DNA of 64,000 nucleotides from Corynebacterium glucuronolyticum DSM 44120 (GCF_030440595.1 NZ_CP047452.1:248001-312000), one strand, 5' to 3'. Counted from the stretch's first letter, positions 49,371-60,815 are shown. Program-made: numbers and translations. Notes: generated from the sequence alone by a model not told the origin.

Positions 49371-51707
49371 GTGGCTTTATATCACAAGTATCGTCCGGCA
49401 ACGTTCGCAGAAGTCCGAGGTCAGGAGCATGTAACGCGGCCGCTGTCCGTCGCGCTCGACAGCGGCAACATCGGCCATGCCTACCTCTTCTCCGGCCCGC
49501 GTGGCTGCGGCAAGACGAGTTCTGCCCGCATCCTCGCCCGGTCGCTCAACTGTGAACACGGCCCCACCTCCACCCCGTGTGGTGAGTGCGAGTCCTGTCG
49601 CGCGCTCGCGCCGGGTGGCAACGGCAACCTGGATGTGACGGAGCTCGACGCCGCCTCCCACGGTTCCGTCGACGATATGCGTGAGCTGCGCGAATCGGCC
49701 GTTTTCGCGCCAAGCGAGTCCCGCTACCGCATCTTCATCATCGACGAGGCGCACATGATCACCCCGCAGGGTGCAAACGCGCTGCTCAAGATCGTCGAGG
49801 AGCCGCCGGAGCACCTCGTCTTCATCTTCGCCACCACGGAGCCGGAAAAAATCATCGGTACGATCCGTTCCCGCGTCCAGCATTACCCATTCCGCCTGCT
49901 CACCCCGCCTGTTATGCGCGGTCTTCTGCAAGATGTGTGCGCGGGCGAGGGCGTCGAGGTCGAAGATGCGGTCTTCACGCCGGTCATCCGCGCCGGCGGT
50001 GGCTCGCCACGCGACACGCTCTCCATCCTCGATCAGCTCCTCGCCGGCGTCCCTGCTGGTGAGAAGCTCAGCTACGAGCTCGCGGCACCCCTTTTGGGAG
50101 TCACGGATTCCACGCTCCTCGATTCCGCCGTCCGCGTCATCGCCACCCACGACGCGCCGGGCGCATTCTCGCTCGTCGGTCAGGTTATCGACCGTGGCAT
50201 CGACCCGAAGCGCTTCACCAGTGATCTTCTCGACCGCTTCCGCGACCTCATGGTCCTCCAGGCCGTCCCGGATGCCCTCTCATCTGGGCTTGTCGACGCT
50301 CCTTCGCTCCTTCACTCCGAGCTCACCGAGGAAGTCCAGCTCTTCTCGGGGCAGGGGCTGCCTCAGATCACCGCACTTGTCAACACCGGCCTGGAGGACA
50401 TGCGTGGCACCCTCGCCCCCCGCATCCTTCTTGAGGTCCTCATGGCCCGCCTCCTCTCCGTCGGCACGGGTGCCCCCGTCATCGATCCAGCTTCCAGCCC
50501 TGCAGCCCTCGCGCCCCCGGCCCCGGAGCAGGTCAGCGAGGCAGGCAAGAAATACCTCCGGCGCTCCCAGCGACCGGCCGCCCAGCCGCAGGCTCAGCAG
50601 CCTGTCCAGCCACAGCAGCCAGCGCAACCACAGTCCCAGCAGCCTGTACAGCGACCTGCCCAACCGCAGGCTCAGCAGCCTGCCCAGTCGCAGCAGCAAT
50701 CTGCACCGTCTGCACCGGTGGAGGAAAAGCAGCCTCGCCAGTACCAGGAATATGGCCAGCCGTCGCAGCCTGAACAGGAAGAACACGAAGTTCCGGAACC
50801 GCGGCAGCAGTGGGAGGCCGGGCACGACGAGCAGCCACAGCAGGTGGAGTCTGCTCCCCAGGAGCCCGAAACAAGCACCGTGGACGTGGAAACCGTGCGG
50901 GCGAAGTGGGTCGATATCCTCAACTACATTTCGCGGGAAAAGAAGAACACGACCGCACGGATCCTGCTCCGCGGTGCGACGCTCCTCGACGTCCGCGATG
51001 GCACCCTCTACCTCGGCATCCTCACCGGGGCGATTGCCAACCGGCTCAACGATGCGAAGCACAACGCCGACATCGTCGATGCCGTGATGGCAGAGACCAA
51101 CGCGTCGCTCGCCGTCGAATGCGTGCTGGGTAACAAGATCCCGGCATCCACGAAATCGACGGCCGCGCCTGCACCAGCGTCCGCGCCCGGTTCCGCTTCT
51201 ACGGATGCGCCCGCGTCAGCGGACGTGCCTGCTTCCGCCCCCACGGGCGCGATGGCGCCAGCGCCAGCGCCAGCGCCCGCACCGGCACCGGAACCTGAGC
51301 GCCCGTCGGCTCCGATCGCGCCTGCAGCGCCTGCTCAGCCGATGCCCACGGTGACTCCGCCGGTGCCCACGGCGGGGCCTGCGGAAAGGAACAGGGAACC
51401 GGAGGCACAGGCGTCGGAAAGCGCAGACGAGGAGAGCCACCAACCGGAGGCCTCCATCCCGCACTGGAAGCAGCGGATGAACGCCATCGTTGCCAAGAAC
51501 AGGGAACCGGAGCCCGGGAACTATCCGCCGCCACCGCCCGTTCCACCAGAACCGGACATTCCGCTTCCTCCTGAACCCACTGACGAGGAGATGGAGGAGG
51601 AGATGGCCCGCGCCGCAACGGAGGACCCGGGCAACTTCGACCACCGGACACCGAAGGACATGGCGATGGACTTGCTCCAAACAGAGCTTGGCGCCAGGCC
51701 AATGTAG
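49371..51707 (+). CDS. dnaX: DNA polymerase III subunit gamma/tau DnaX
   Basis: 778 residues. AAA+ clamp-loader ATPase: Walker A SGPRGCGKTSSARIL (about 41-55), zinc-binding CEHGPTSTPCGECESC (about 64-79), Walker B IFIIDEAHM, sensor 1 region IFATTEP and SRC-like IRSRVQHYPFR. Residues about 395-480 form a Pro/Gln-rich linker, 505-600 the tau-type domain, and the rest a Pro/Ala-rich segment with an acidic end. GTG start at 49371. I saw no obvious slippery site for a separate gamma product. Followed by ybaB and recR. Confidence 0.96.
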   Translation: MALYHKYRPATFAEVRGQEHVTRPLSVALDSGNIGHAYLFSGPRGCGKTSSARILARSLNCEHGPTSTPCGECESCRALAPGGNGNLDVTELDAASHGSVDDMRELRESAVFAPSESRYRIFIIDEAHMITPQGANALLKIVEEPPEHLVFIFATTEPEKIIGTIRSRVQHYPFRLLTPPVMRGLLQDVCAGEGVEVEDAVFTPVIRAGGGSPRDTLSILDQLLAGVPAGEKLSYELAAPLLGVTDSTLLDSAVRVIATHDAPGAFSLVGQVIDRGIDPKRFTSDLLDRFRDLMVLQAVPDALSSGLVDAPSLLHSELTEEVQLFSGQGLPQITALVNTGLEDMRGTLAPRILLEVLMARLLSVGTGAPVIDPASSPAALAPPAPEQVSEAGKKYLRRSQRPAAQPQAQQPVQPQQPAQPQSQQPVQRPAQPQAQQPAQSQQQSAPSAPVEEKQPRQYQEYGQPSQPEQEEHEVPEPRQQWEAGHDEQPQQVESAPQEPETSTVDVETVRAKWVDILNYISREKKNTTARILLRGATLLDVRDGTLYLGILTGAIANRLNDAKHNADIVDAVMAETNASLAVECVLGNKIPASTKSTAAPAPASAPGSASTDAPASADVPASAPTGAMAPAPAPAPAPAPEPERPSAPIAPAAPAQPMPTVTPPVPTAGPAERNREPEAQASESADEESHQPEASIPHWKQRMNAIVAKNREPEPGNYPPPPPVPPEPDIPLPPEPTDEEMEEEMARAATEDPGNFDHRTPKDMAMDLLQTELGARPM

Positions 51708-51741
51708 AATGTAACAAGCTTAGAAACTACAAGGAGAAACA

Positions 51742-52071
51742 ATGACTCAGCCCGATATGAACCAGATCATCCAGCAGGCCCAGCAGATGCAGGCGAAGCT
51801 GCAGCAGGCGCAGGAAGAGATCGTGAAGTCCAGCGTTGTCGGCGAGGCCGGCGGCGGACTCGTCACCGTCACCATGCGTGGCTCCGGCCAGATCTCTGAC
51901 CTCACCATGGACGAGCGCGTCGTCGACCCGGAGGACATCGACGGCCTCAAGGACCTCATCATCGGCGCCTTCGCCGATGCCCACCGCAAGGTGCAGGCCA
52001 TGGCCCAGGAGAAGATGGGCCCGCTCACCCAGGGTCTCAACGGTGGCGACCTCGGGGGCATGCTCGGTTAA
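51742..52071 (+). CDS. ybaB: YbaB/EbfC nucleoid-associated protein
   Basis: 109 residues with a Gln-rich N-terminal helix ([20 protein letters not shown]), the core [25 protein letters not shown] and a second helix [18 protein letters not shown]. Binds DNA as a dimer. ATG follows AAGGAG. Classic dnaX-ybaB-recR order; its stop overlaps the recR start by one base. Confidence 0.95.
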   Translation: MTQPDMNQIIQQAQQMQAKLQQAQEEIVKSSVVGEAGGGLVTVTMRGSGQISDLTMDERVVDPEDIDGLKDLIIGAFADAHRKVQAMAQEKMGPLTQGLNGGDLGGMLG

Positions 52072-52694
52072 TGTTCGAAGGTCCGTTTCAGGAGCTTATC
52101 GACGAATTCTCCCGCCTCCCCGGCATCGGACCGAAATCCGCTCAACGCATCGCCTTCCACCTCATCAACGCGGAAGACGACAGCGTTGAGCGGCTTATTT
52201 CTGCGCTCACCGGGGTGGTCGGCGGCGTCAGCTTCTGCAGAATCTGCTGCAACATCTCCTCCGACGAGGTCTGCACCATCTGCGCCAACCCCGAACGCGA
52301 CGCCACCACCATCTGCGTCGTCGAAGAGCCCAAAGACATCCAAGTCATCGAGCGCACCGGCGAATACACCGGCCGCTACCACGTCCTCGGCGGGGCACTC
52401 GACCCCCTCGGCGGCATCGGCCCCAAAGAACTCAACATCACCCAACTGGTTAGACGGGTTGGAGGAACGCTTCCCGACGTCTCGTCGGGCGTCCCCGACA
52501 TCGCCGAGGTAATCCTCGCCACCGACCCCAACACCGAGGGGGAGGCCACCGCCAGTTACCTCGCCCGTCTGCTCAAAGACTTCTCTGGGCTCACCGTTTC
52601 CCGGCTTGCCTCCGGCATGCCCCTCGGTGGGGATTTGGAGTTTGTCGACGAGCTTACGCTCTCCCGCGCTCTCTCCGGTCGCCTGAAAATCTAA
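52071..52694 (+). CDS. recR: Recombination mediator RecR
   Basis: 207 residues. Helix-hairpin-helix [16 protein letters not shown] (about 15-30), zinc finger [16 protein letters not shown] (about 57-72), Toprim motif [17 protein letters not shown] (about 82-98) and Walker-like C-terminal region [17 protein letters not shown]. Works with RecO/RecF to load RecA at gaps. Confidence 0.96.
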   Translation: MFEGPFQELIDEFSRLPGIGPKSAQRIAFHLINAEDDSVERLISALTGVVGGVSFCRICCNISSDEVCTICANPERDATTICVVEEPKDIQVIERTGEYTGRYHVLGGALDPLGGIGPKELNITQLVRRVGGTLPDVSSGVPDIAEVILATDPNTEGEATASYLARLLKDFSGLTVSRLASGMPLGGDLEFVDELTLSRALSGRLKI

Positions 52695-52760
52695 CGGCTG
52701 CGCCGGCACTGTCGGTGTGAAATAATTCAAGAGGATAAGTTTTTCCTCTTGGAGGCAGCG

Positions 52761-53501
52761 ATGGGCACCACACGGCAGGCCGCCGCGCGCGCAATCAACC
52801 TGCGCAAAATTTACGGGCAGGGTGAGACCACAGTCCGCGCCCTCGACGGCGTGACTGTTGCCATCGAGCAGCACACGTTTACCGCCATCATGGGCCCGAG
52901 CGGCTCCGGCAAGTCCACCCTCATGCACTGCATGGCGGGCCTGGACAAGCCCACATCGGGTCAGGTGTTCATCGGCGACACTGACATTTCCACACTGTCC
53001 GATAAGAAAATCACCGCCTATCGCCGCGACCGCCTAGGCTTCATCTTTCAGGACTACAACCTCGTCCCCATGCTCACGGCCAAGGAGAACATCCTGCTGC
53101 CCCTGGCCATCGCCGGCCGGAAACCGAACCCCAAGTGGTTCCGGCTTATCGTCTCCCGCCTGGGGCTGGACAAGCGCCTCGACCACCGCCCGAGCGAGCT
53201 TTCCGGCGGCCAGCAGCAGCGCGTCGCCTGCGCCCGCGCCCTCGTCACCCGCCCCGAGTTGATCTTCGGCGATGAGCCCACCGGCAACCTTGATTCCACC
53301 TCCTCCCAGGAGGTGCTCACTATCCTGCGCGCCTCGGTGGATCATTTCGGCCAGACCGTCGTCATCGTCACCCACGATGCGCACGCGGCAAGCTTCGCCG
53401 ACCGCGTCATTTTCCTTGCCGACGGCAAAATCACCGCCGACCTGAAAAAACCCTCCAACGAGGAGATCATGTCCACCATGGCCACACTTGCGGAACTGTA
53501 G
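52761..53501 (+). CDS. ABC transporter ATPase (MacB/LolD-type)
   Basis: 246 residues. Walker [17 protein letters not shown] (about 47-62), Q-loop [10 protein letters not shown], signature [15 protein letters not shown], Walker [13 protein letters not shown] and switch [11 protein letters not shown] 52761 follows GGAGG, preferred over a GTG-like start 12 bp earlier. It forms an operon with the large permease that starts 2 bp after its stop. Export of a lipoprotein, peptide or drug is possible; the substrate is unknown. Confidence 0.9.
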   Translation: MGTTRQAAARAINLRKIYGQGETTVRALDGVTVAIEQHTFTAIMGPSGSGKSTLMHCMAGLDKPTSGQVFIGDTDISTLSDKKITAYRRDRLGFIFQDYNLVPMLTAKENILLPLAIAGRKPNPKWFRLIVSRLGLDKRLDHRPSELSGGQQQRVACARALVTRPELIFGDEPTGNLDSTSSQEVLTILRASVDHFGQTVVIVTHDAHAASFADRVIFLADGKITADLKKPSNEEIMSTMATLAEL

Positions 53502-53503
53502 CC

Positions 53504-55894
53504 ATGCGCACCTTCGCCCTCATCAGTTGGCGGTCAGCACGCAGCCACCCCGTGCGCATGCTCATGTGCATCCTCGCGGTGGTGTTGGGCACGAGCTTCG
53601 TCTCCGGCGCGTTCATGCTCACCGCTACCATGACCAAAGCCTTCGACGACATCATTTACGCCGAGTATGAGGGCGTGGATGTCGTCGTCACCGGCACAAA
53701 GGACTACCAGCTCACGCTGTCCATGCTCACGGATCTGGAGAACATCGACGGCGTGAAGGAGGCCCACCCGGTGGACACCGTCCCCATCATCCTGCTGGAT
53801 AAGGACGGCGAGGCCGTCGGTTCCGGTGGCGCGGGCACGTGGATCATCGCCGACCACAAGCACCCCGACGAGTACGCCATCAACACCGACGCCGCCGCAC
53901 GCACCGGCATCAGCCCGGGCGACACCGTCACCGTCATGTACCCGGGCGGGCGCCAGGAGATCACGTTGGAATCGACGGTTGAGGAGGAGTTCGCCACCGG
54001 CGGCTGGGTGGGCATCAATGTGCCCCGCGCGGACATGGAAAAGATCTACACCGACGGGATCCATACGTCCACCATTGAGATCGTCGCCGAAAACATCCCC
54101 GCCTGGGAGCTGCGCGACATGGTCAAACATAAATTCCCGGAGGCGAAGGTGAAAACCGGGGTAGAGGCGGCCAACGACGAGTCCCAATCCTTGCGCGAGC
54201 AGCTCTCGTTTATCACCTACATTGTTCTCGCCTTCGGCCTTGTCGCCATGTTTGTGGCCACGTTCCTCATCGCGAACACGTTCTCCATGCTCGTGGCGGA
54301 ACGCACGCGCGAGTTCGCGCTCCTCCGCGCGATCGGCGCGTCCCGTGGCCAGGTTACAACTAGCGTCCTGTTCGAGTCGGCGCTCATCGGCATCATCGGC
54401 TCAGCTACGGGCATCGGTTTCGGGATGGTCATCGTCCGCGTCATCTACTCGCTCATGAACAGCGCGGGCTTCGGCCTGCCCGACGCCGGGGTCGGTCTCG
54501 ACACCGCCAGCGTCGCCGTCCCGTTCCTCGTCGGCATCCTCGTGACCTGCGTCTCCGCCCTCGCCCCGGCGATGCGCGCCGGCCGTCTCCACCCGATCCA
54601 GGCGATGAACACCACCGCGCCGCGCCCGCTCCGGGTCCGCACAGCCGTCGGCATCGTCCTGCTGCTCGCCAGCGTCGCGTTCCCGCCCCTGGCTCTGGTT
54701 GCTGTTCTGCTTGTCACTCCCGCCCTCTTCAAGAGGCTTTTCGACGTCCGGGGCGGTGGCATCATCGGCCTCCTCGCCCGCACCAACCTGAGCCGCAACC
54801 CCACCCGCACGGCGACGACGGCCTTCGCCCTCACCCTAGGCGTCGGCCTCGTCGCGGCGGCGAGCGTGTTCGGCCAGTCGATGGCGGCGAGCACCACCGG
54901 CACGGTGACCACGCAGCTGGCCGCCGACGTCGTCGTCACGCCGGCGAGCCTCATCTCCTCGTCGGGCGTGCCGGAGGCCGTCAACAGGGACCTCCGCGAT
55001 GTCATCGGGGTCGAGGCGATCTACGCGGATGCCTCCGTCCCCGTCCGCATCGCGGGCACCGGCACCGGCTCCAACGGCGAGCACCCGCTCAACTCGGTGC
55101 TCACCAGCGACCCCTCCCAGCTCATGGAGATTTCGCTTGTCGACGGCTCCTTCGACGAGGTGTCCTCAGAACTGGGTGTCGGTCTCAACACCATCGCCGC
55201 ACACGACCTGGGAGTTACCGTCGGCGACACCGTGCGCGTCGATTCCGACCACTCCTCGGAGGTGCTCGACGTCCCCGTCCTCGCCATCTGGGAGCCGGGC
55301 TCCGTCCTCCCCAAACAGGCGGTCACCTTGCCCGTGGCGGAACGGCTCGTTTCTGACCGCAAGGATTGGTTCAGCTCCGCCACATACGTCAAGCTTGACG
55401 ACGCATCGGAGGCCACCCGCGCCGACATTCAGGACATCATGGACGACTACAAAGTCGTCGAACAGCTAACGCTCGACGAGTACGCCGACGCCAAAACCGA
55501 GCAGATCTCCCAGTTCCTCTACGTCGTCTACGCCCTCCTCGCCCTCGCCGTCATCATCGCCATCCTCGGTATCGTCAACACCCTGGCGCTGTCCATCATC
55601 GAGCGCGGCCACGAGTTCGCCATGCTCCGTAGCGTCGGGCTGCAGCGCACGCAGATGTGGCGCATGGTGACCACCGAGTCGATCCTCATCGCCCTAGCCG
55701 GTTCGACAATCGGCGTCGTCGTCGGTGGTGTCATCGGCTGGTGGTTCGTGCGCTTCATGGCCACACGTGGCATCGATGTCCTCGTCATCCCCTGGGGCAC
55801 CCTCGCCCTCCTCGCCCTCGCCGGTGTTGGTGTGGGACTGTTCGCCTCGCTGGTGCCCGCTGCACGCGCCGCGCGCACCGACCCCCTGACCTAG
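53504..55894 (+). CDS. Large FtsX-like ABC permease (MacB family)
   Basis: 796 residues. N-terminal helix (about 15-40), large extracytoplasmic MacB-type domain (about 42-240), three helices (about 245-360), two helices (about 380-405), a second helix-plus-domain block (about 440-660), then three helices (about 665-790). The FtsX-signature ERTREFALLRAIGASRGQV and ERGHEFAMLRSVGLQRTQM occur once in each half. Partner ATPase is immediately upstream. Its end overlaps the convergent gatD stop by 4 bases. Confidence 0.9.
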   Translation: MRTFALISWRSARSHPVRMLMCILAVVLGTSFVSGAFMLTATMTKAFDDIIYAEYEGVDVVVTGTKDYQLTLSMLTDLENIDGVKEAHPVDTVPIILLDKDGEAVGSGGAGTWIIADHKHPDEYAINTDAAARTGISPGDTVTVMYPGGRQEITLESTVEEEFATGGWVGINVPRADMEKIYTDGIHTSTIEIVAENIPAWELRDMVKHKFPEAKVKTGVEAANDESQSLREQLSFITYIVLAFGLVAMFVATFLIANTFSMLVAERTREFALLRAIGASRGQVTTSVLFESALIGIIGSATGIGFGMVIVRVIYSLMNSAGFGLPDAGVGLDTASVAVPFLVGILVTCVSALAPAMRAGRLHPIQAMNTTAPRPLRVRTAVGIVLLLASVAFPPLALVAVLLVTPALFKRLFDVRGGGIIGLLARTNLSRNPTRTATTAFALTLGVGLVAAASVFGQSMAASTTGTVTTQLAADVVVTPASLISSSGVPEAVNRDLRDVIGVEAIYADASVPVRIAGTGTGSNGEHPLNSVLTSDPSQLMEISLVDGSFDEVSSELGVGLNTIAAHDLGVTVGDTVRVDSDHSSEVLDVPVLAIWEPGSVLPKQAVTLPVAERLVSDRKDWFSSATYVKLDDASEATRADIQDIMDDYKVVEQLTLDEYADAKTEQISQFLYVVYALLALAVIIAILGIVNTLALSIIERGHEFAMLRSVGLQRTQMWRMVTTESILIALAGSTIGVVVGGVIGWWFVRFMATRGIDVLVIPWGTLALLALAGVGVGLFASLVPAARAARTDPLT

Positions 55895-56628
55895 AAGCGC
55901 TCCATTCGCTTGGCTGCCAGCCGCTCTTTCCGCAGCTGCTCGACCTCCGGCAGGTTGAGCGGCTCCAGCTCCATGCCGGTTGCCCGCTCAAGCAGGACAT
56001 CCGCCAACTGTGGGTTGCGTGCGAGCACCGGCCCATGCAGGTACGTGGCGATGACGTTGCCCTGCACGACACCTTCTGCCGATAGTTGCGCCGAGGGGTC
56101 GGCCATGTCGTAGGTGCCGGACGAGTCGGAGTTGCCCACGCCCACGAGCACCGTTCCCAGTGGTGCGGCATCGGCACCCAAAAGCGTGGCACCCATGTGG
56201 TTTTCGAACCCGGTGAGCGTCTCCGTCAGCCCTGGCAGGCCCGTCGGCCGGGTGCGGATCTCCCCGATGGCGCGTTTCTTGAGCGTCGTCGTGGTTGCGT
56301 CGATAAGCCCGACACCGTCGATGACCCGACCGTTAGCGCGGAAGCTTTCGCCGAGCACCTGCAGCCCGGCGCAGATGGCCAGGATCGGGGCGCTCACGCG
56401 CGTTAAGTCCGCCAGGTGTTCGACAGCGAGCGTCTGCGCGGTGTCCTCGCCGCCACCCATGAGGTACACGTCGAGGCCGAGCGGCACGGGGTCGCCGAGT
56501 TTGACTTCCTTAATCGTGGCCGTCAGGCCACGCATTTCGGCGCGGCTGCGCAGCACGAGCGCGTTGCCATTGTCGCCGTATGTGCCGAGGACGTCGGGGA
56601 GCAGAAGACCGATGGTGAGTTCACTCAT
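55891..56628 (-). CDS. gatD: Lipid II glutamine amidotransferase subunit GatD
   Basis: 245 residues, class I glutamine amidotransferase of the cobyric-acid-synthase-like branch. Nucleophile Cys in APILAICAGLQVLGE (about 88-102) and catalytic His in VIATYLHGPVLARN (about 188-201). It supplies ammonia to MurT, which amidates the alpha-carboxyl of D-Glu in lipid II. Start ATG 56628 overlaps the murT stop, so the two subunits are coupled. Confidence 0.93.
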   Translation of the reverse strand: MSELTIGLLLPDVLGTYGDNGNALVLRSRAEMRGLTATIKEVKLGDPVPLGLDVYLMGGGEDTAQTLAVEHLADLTRVSAPILAICAGLQVLGESFRANGRVIDGVGLIDATTTTLKKRAIGEIRTRPTGLPGLTETLTGFENHMGATLLGADAAPLGTVLVGVGNSDSSGTYDMADPSAQLSAEGVVQGNVIATYLHGPVLARNPQLADVLLERATGMELEPLNLPEVEQLRKERLAAKRMERF

Positions 56629-57881
56629 TTGTTCAGCGCTTTCTTGAGGTCGCGGAATGCGGTGTAGTTGGCGAGTACCTCTACCTTGCCGGGCGGGCAC
56701 GCTTCGATGGCGGCGATGGGGTCGGGGATCGTTTCGTGCTCGATGCCGCCGTACAGCAGGCGCACGCCCAGATCGGCGGAGCGCTCGCCGGCGGCCTTGA
56801 CGGCAATGCCCTCGAAGGATTCGAACCGCACGTCCCACAACCAGGAGAGGTCCTCGCCATCGGCGACCTGCCCGTTCACCGCAATGACGAGGCCATCGGC
56901 GGAGCGGTCGACCATGGACAGGGCTTCCTGCCAGCCGGCGGGGTTCTTCGCCAGCAGCATGTGCACCTGGTGCTCACCGTGCGTGATGGTGGAGTAGCGT
57001 CCGGCGACATTGTCCACGGTGCCGGTGGCGCGGGCGGCGTCCTCTACGGGGATGTCGTAGCAGGAGACCGCCGCGGCGATCGCCTGGGTGGCGTTGCCGC
57101 GGTTGGCGTTGCCGGGCAGCTGCAGCTCCAGAGGTGTCACGTTTCCGGCGTGTGTGACACCCTCGGGCGTGATGAGCCACGAAGGCTCCGGCCTGCGGAA
57201 TTCTTGGCCGTTGGGGAGTTTCTTCACGGCGTACCAGTCCCAGCCGTCGCGGATGACGGCGCCGCCGGTGCGCGGGCAGCTGACGGAGTCGCCGAGCCAG
57301 CCGACGCCGGCGGAGACCCAGATGACGTTGGGGGAGTCCCACGCGACGGAGGTCATGAGCACATCGTCGCAGTTGGCGATGACGGTCATGTCCGGCCGGG
57401 CGTTCACGCAGGCGCGCAGGGCGCGTTCGATTTTGTTGATCTCGCCGACGCGGTCGAGCTGGTCGCGCGACAGGTTGAGCAGCACCAAACACCCTGCATC
57501 CAACCGTTCGGCCACGTGGGGAACGTGCAGCTCGTCGCATTCCAAAACCACGTGCGTTGCGTCTTCGCCCGCCAGCAAAGCGGAGATGATGCCGGCGTCC
57601 ATGTTGTCGCCGCCCTCGTTCGACACCACCGTGTAGCGGGTGCGCAGTGCCGCGGTGAGCATCCGGGTTGTCGTTGATTTGCCGTTGGTGCCGGTGACGA
57701 GCGCCACGGGTCGGCCGCCGCCGAGGTCGTTCATGATTGAGGGGTCGATGGCGTTTGCGACGAGCCCGCCGATCATCCCCCCTGCGCCTCGTCCTGTCGC
57801 GCGCGACGCGGTGGTTGCGACGTTCGCGGCAGTGCGGGCTAGACGGCGACGGTACGTGCGGACGGCCTTAGGCAGCTTCAT
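56625..57881 (-). CDS. murT: Lipid II isoglutaminyl synthase subunit MurT
   Basis: 418-residue Mur-ligase-like enzyme. ATP site VTGTNGKSTTTRML (about 63-76), NEGGDNMDAGI, ECDELHVP and NLSRDQLDRVGEI match MurT; the C-terminal DUF1727 region includes VRLLYGGIEHETIPDP. It activates D-Glu of lipid II for amidation by GatD. The four-cysteine zinc ribbon of other MurT proteins is largely gone: only SCPRTGG remains and the second pair reads WYAVKK. Overlaps gatD and the exonuclease-like gene by 4 bases each. Confidence 0.92.
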   Translation of the reverse strand: MKLPKAVRTYRRRLARTAANVATTASRATGRGAGGMIGGLVANAIDPSIMNDLGGGRPVALVTGTNGKSTTTRMLTAALRTRYTVVSNEGGDNMDAGIISALLAGEDATHVVLECDELHVPHVAERLDAGCLVLLNLSRDQLDRVGEINKIERALRACVNARPDMTVIANCDDVLMTSVAWDSPNVIWVSAGVGWLGDSVSCPRTGGAVIRDGWDWYAVKKLPNGQEFRRPEPSWLITPEGVTHAGNVTPLELQLPGNANRGNATQAIAAAVSCYDIPVEDAARATGTVDNVAGRYSTITHGEHQVHMLLAKNPAGWQEALSMVDRSADGLVIAVNGQVADGEDLSWLWDVRFESFEGIAVKAAGERSADLGVRLLYGGIEHETIPDPIAAIEACPPGKVEVLANYTAFRDLKKALNK

Positions 57882-58816
57882 GGGTTCATACTAGCAAGGC
57901 GGAGAAATTCCTCGTCTGTAATCAGGGGGATGCCTTTCCGGTGTGCGTGCATTCCTTTCCCACGCCTCGGGCGTTTCTCGTTGCACACCACTAAAGACGT
58001 GGTGCGGGTGACTTTTTCGGAGTATGCGAGTTCCCCGTCGACGACGGCGTGGATGATGTCGTCGGGGTCGCGGGCGATCTCAGGCGCGACGACGACCTCC
58101 ATCCCGGGTTTGAGTTCGCCGGCGAATTGTCCGGGGTTGGGCTTCTTGGCGGCCGCGGCGGCATCGACGCGGATGAGGGAGCGTTGTAGACCGAAGCGGT
58201 CGGCTTTGAGTTCCTTGGGGTCGCTGACTGCGTGCGTGTCGCGGAAGCGTTCGAAAAAGAGGCGCGCCAGGAGGAGGGTGTCCTCTCTAGTCAGTTCTGC
58301 TGCTGGTTGCTGTGCTCTGCTTATCGACGCTTTTTCGCTGACGTTGTACCCCAATTGGTGCGCGAGGCTTCGCAGCCGCGTATCGGTGACGAAGATGCCC
58401 TCACGACGGGCGGCTCCTAGCGTGTCGACGACGGCGACCGACCGTGGCACGTGCCCCACCCCGCGCCGCCTGCGCCCACCGCGCTTGCGACGGCGCGCCT
58501 TGAGGGTGCGTTTCGACTCACTGACGATGAACCCCCAGGTTTGCGGGGCGTTGTGGGTGATGAGCGTCCGACCGTCGAGAAGCGTGCAGAGCTTTTTGAG
58601 GAAGTGCCCGAACGGACGAGCAGCCTCGACCTCCGCGCGCGGGACCCCGTGCAGGTGGCGGGGCCCCGGGTCCGTCACAGGGTTGACCATGGTGAAGAAC
58701 GTGTCCACGGGAGTGCCCTCCGCGTCGAACGTCACCGCATCGATGGTGACGATGCGGGCGGTGGAGGGGTGGAGGCCTGTCGTTTGGATCGTCAGGGCAA
58801 TGAAAGGATCCTGCAT
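57878..58816 (-). CDS. DnaQ-like exonuclease fold with BRCT-like end, catalytic acids lost
   Basis: 312 residues. The N-terminal RNase H/DEDDh pattern is recognisable (FIALTIQTTGLHP, HLHGVPRAEVEAARPF, LITHNAPQTWGFI) but the acids are replaced: DxE is TxQ, the Asp after HNA is missing, and the HxAxxD region reads RAQQPAAELTRED. The C-terminal 90 residues (PGMEVVVAPEIARD ... TSLVVCNEK ... GKGMHAHRKGIPLITDEEFLRL) look like a BRCT domain. In between is a very basic stretch RRRKRGGRRRRG (about 107-118). It overlaps murT by 4 bases and is first in the operon. Probably a non-catalytic nucleic-acid- or protein-binding factor. Confidence 0.75.
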   Translation of the reverse strand: MQDPFIALTIQTTGLHPSTARIVTIDAVTFDAEGTPVDTFFTMVNPVTDPGPRHLHGVPRAEVEAARPFGHFLKKLCTLLDGRTLITHNAPQTWGFIVSESKRTLKARRRKRGGRRRRGVGHVPRSVAVVDTLGAARREGIFVTDTRLRSLAHQLGYNVSEKASISRAQQPAAELTREDTLLLARLFFERFRDTHAVSDPKELKADRFGLQRSLIRVDAAAAAKKPNPGQFAGELKPGMEVVVAPEIARDPDDIIHAVVDGELAYSEKVTRTTSLVVCNEKRPRRGKGMHAHRKGIPLITDEEFLRLASMNP

Positions 58817-58879
58817 ACCAACAAACCTTACATTCCCCCGTCTCCCGTCGGCTCGCTTCGGCAGACGGGGGAATCGGGC

Positions 58880-60616
<1,737 letters not shown>

Positions 60617-60644
60617 TTATGAAAAAGCGAGATGCGGCTTAAAG

Positions 60645-60720
60645 GACCGGCCCGAAGTGAAAATGAGGTTAAGATGAGACCCGGTCGGCAATGACAAACT
60701 CCGCGACGGGCCGCCGACCG
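60645..60720 (-). promoter_or_regulatory. Attenuator hairpins of leuA
   Basis: Two mutually exclusive stems share the segment at 60681-60686. CGGTCGGC (60682-60689) pairs with GCCGACCG (60713-60720); alternatively GACCGG (60645-60650) pairs with CCGGTC (60681-60686). On the minus strand the second stem is followed by a T-rich stretch (CTTT). Together with the leader peptide this is a ribosome-mediated attenuation layout. Confidence 0.6.
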
Positions 60721-60730
60721 AAATGAGATC

Positions 60731-60784
60731 CTACGATAACCCGCCGCGGCAAATAAGAAGAATAATGTTCATTGCCGAAGCCAT
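60731..60784 (-). CDS. leuL: leuA leader peptide
   Basis: A 17-codon open frame encodes MASAMNIILLICRGGLS, with the run Ile-Ile-Leu-Leu-Ile and a later Leu, as expected for a branched-chain amino acid sensor. A -10-like TAGTAT (60791-60796 on the complement) would start transcription at or next to the ATG, implying a leaderless leader mRNA. A shorter start at ATG 60772 is possible. Confidence 0.65.
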   Translation of the reverse strand: MASAMNIILLICRGGLS

Positions 60785-60815
60785 GGGTTCATACTAAACC
60801 AGGAGAGGAGACTTT

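Noticed and set aside
49371..51707. Programmed frameshift in dnaX giving a separate gamma subunit
   Set aside because: I found no A-rich slippery heptamer followed by a stem near the end of the ATPase domain, so it cannot be claimed from the sequence.
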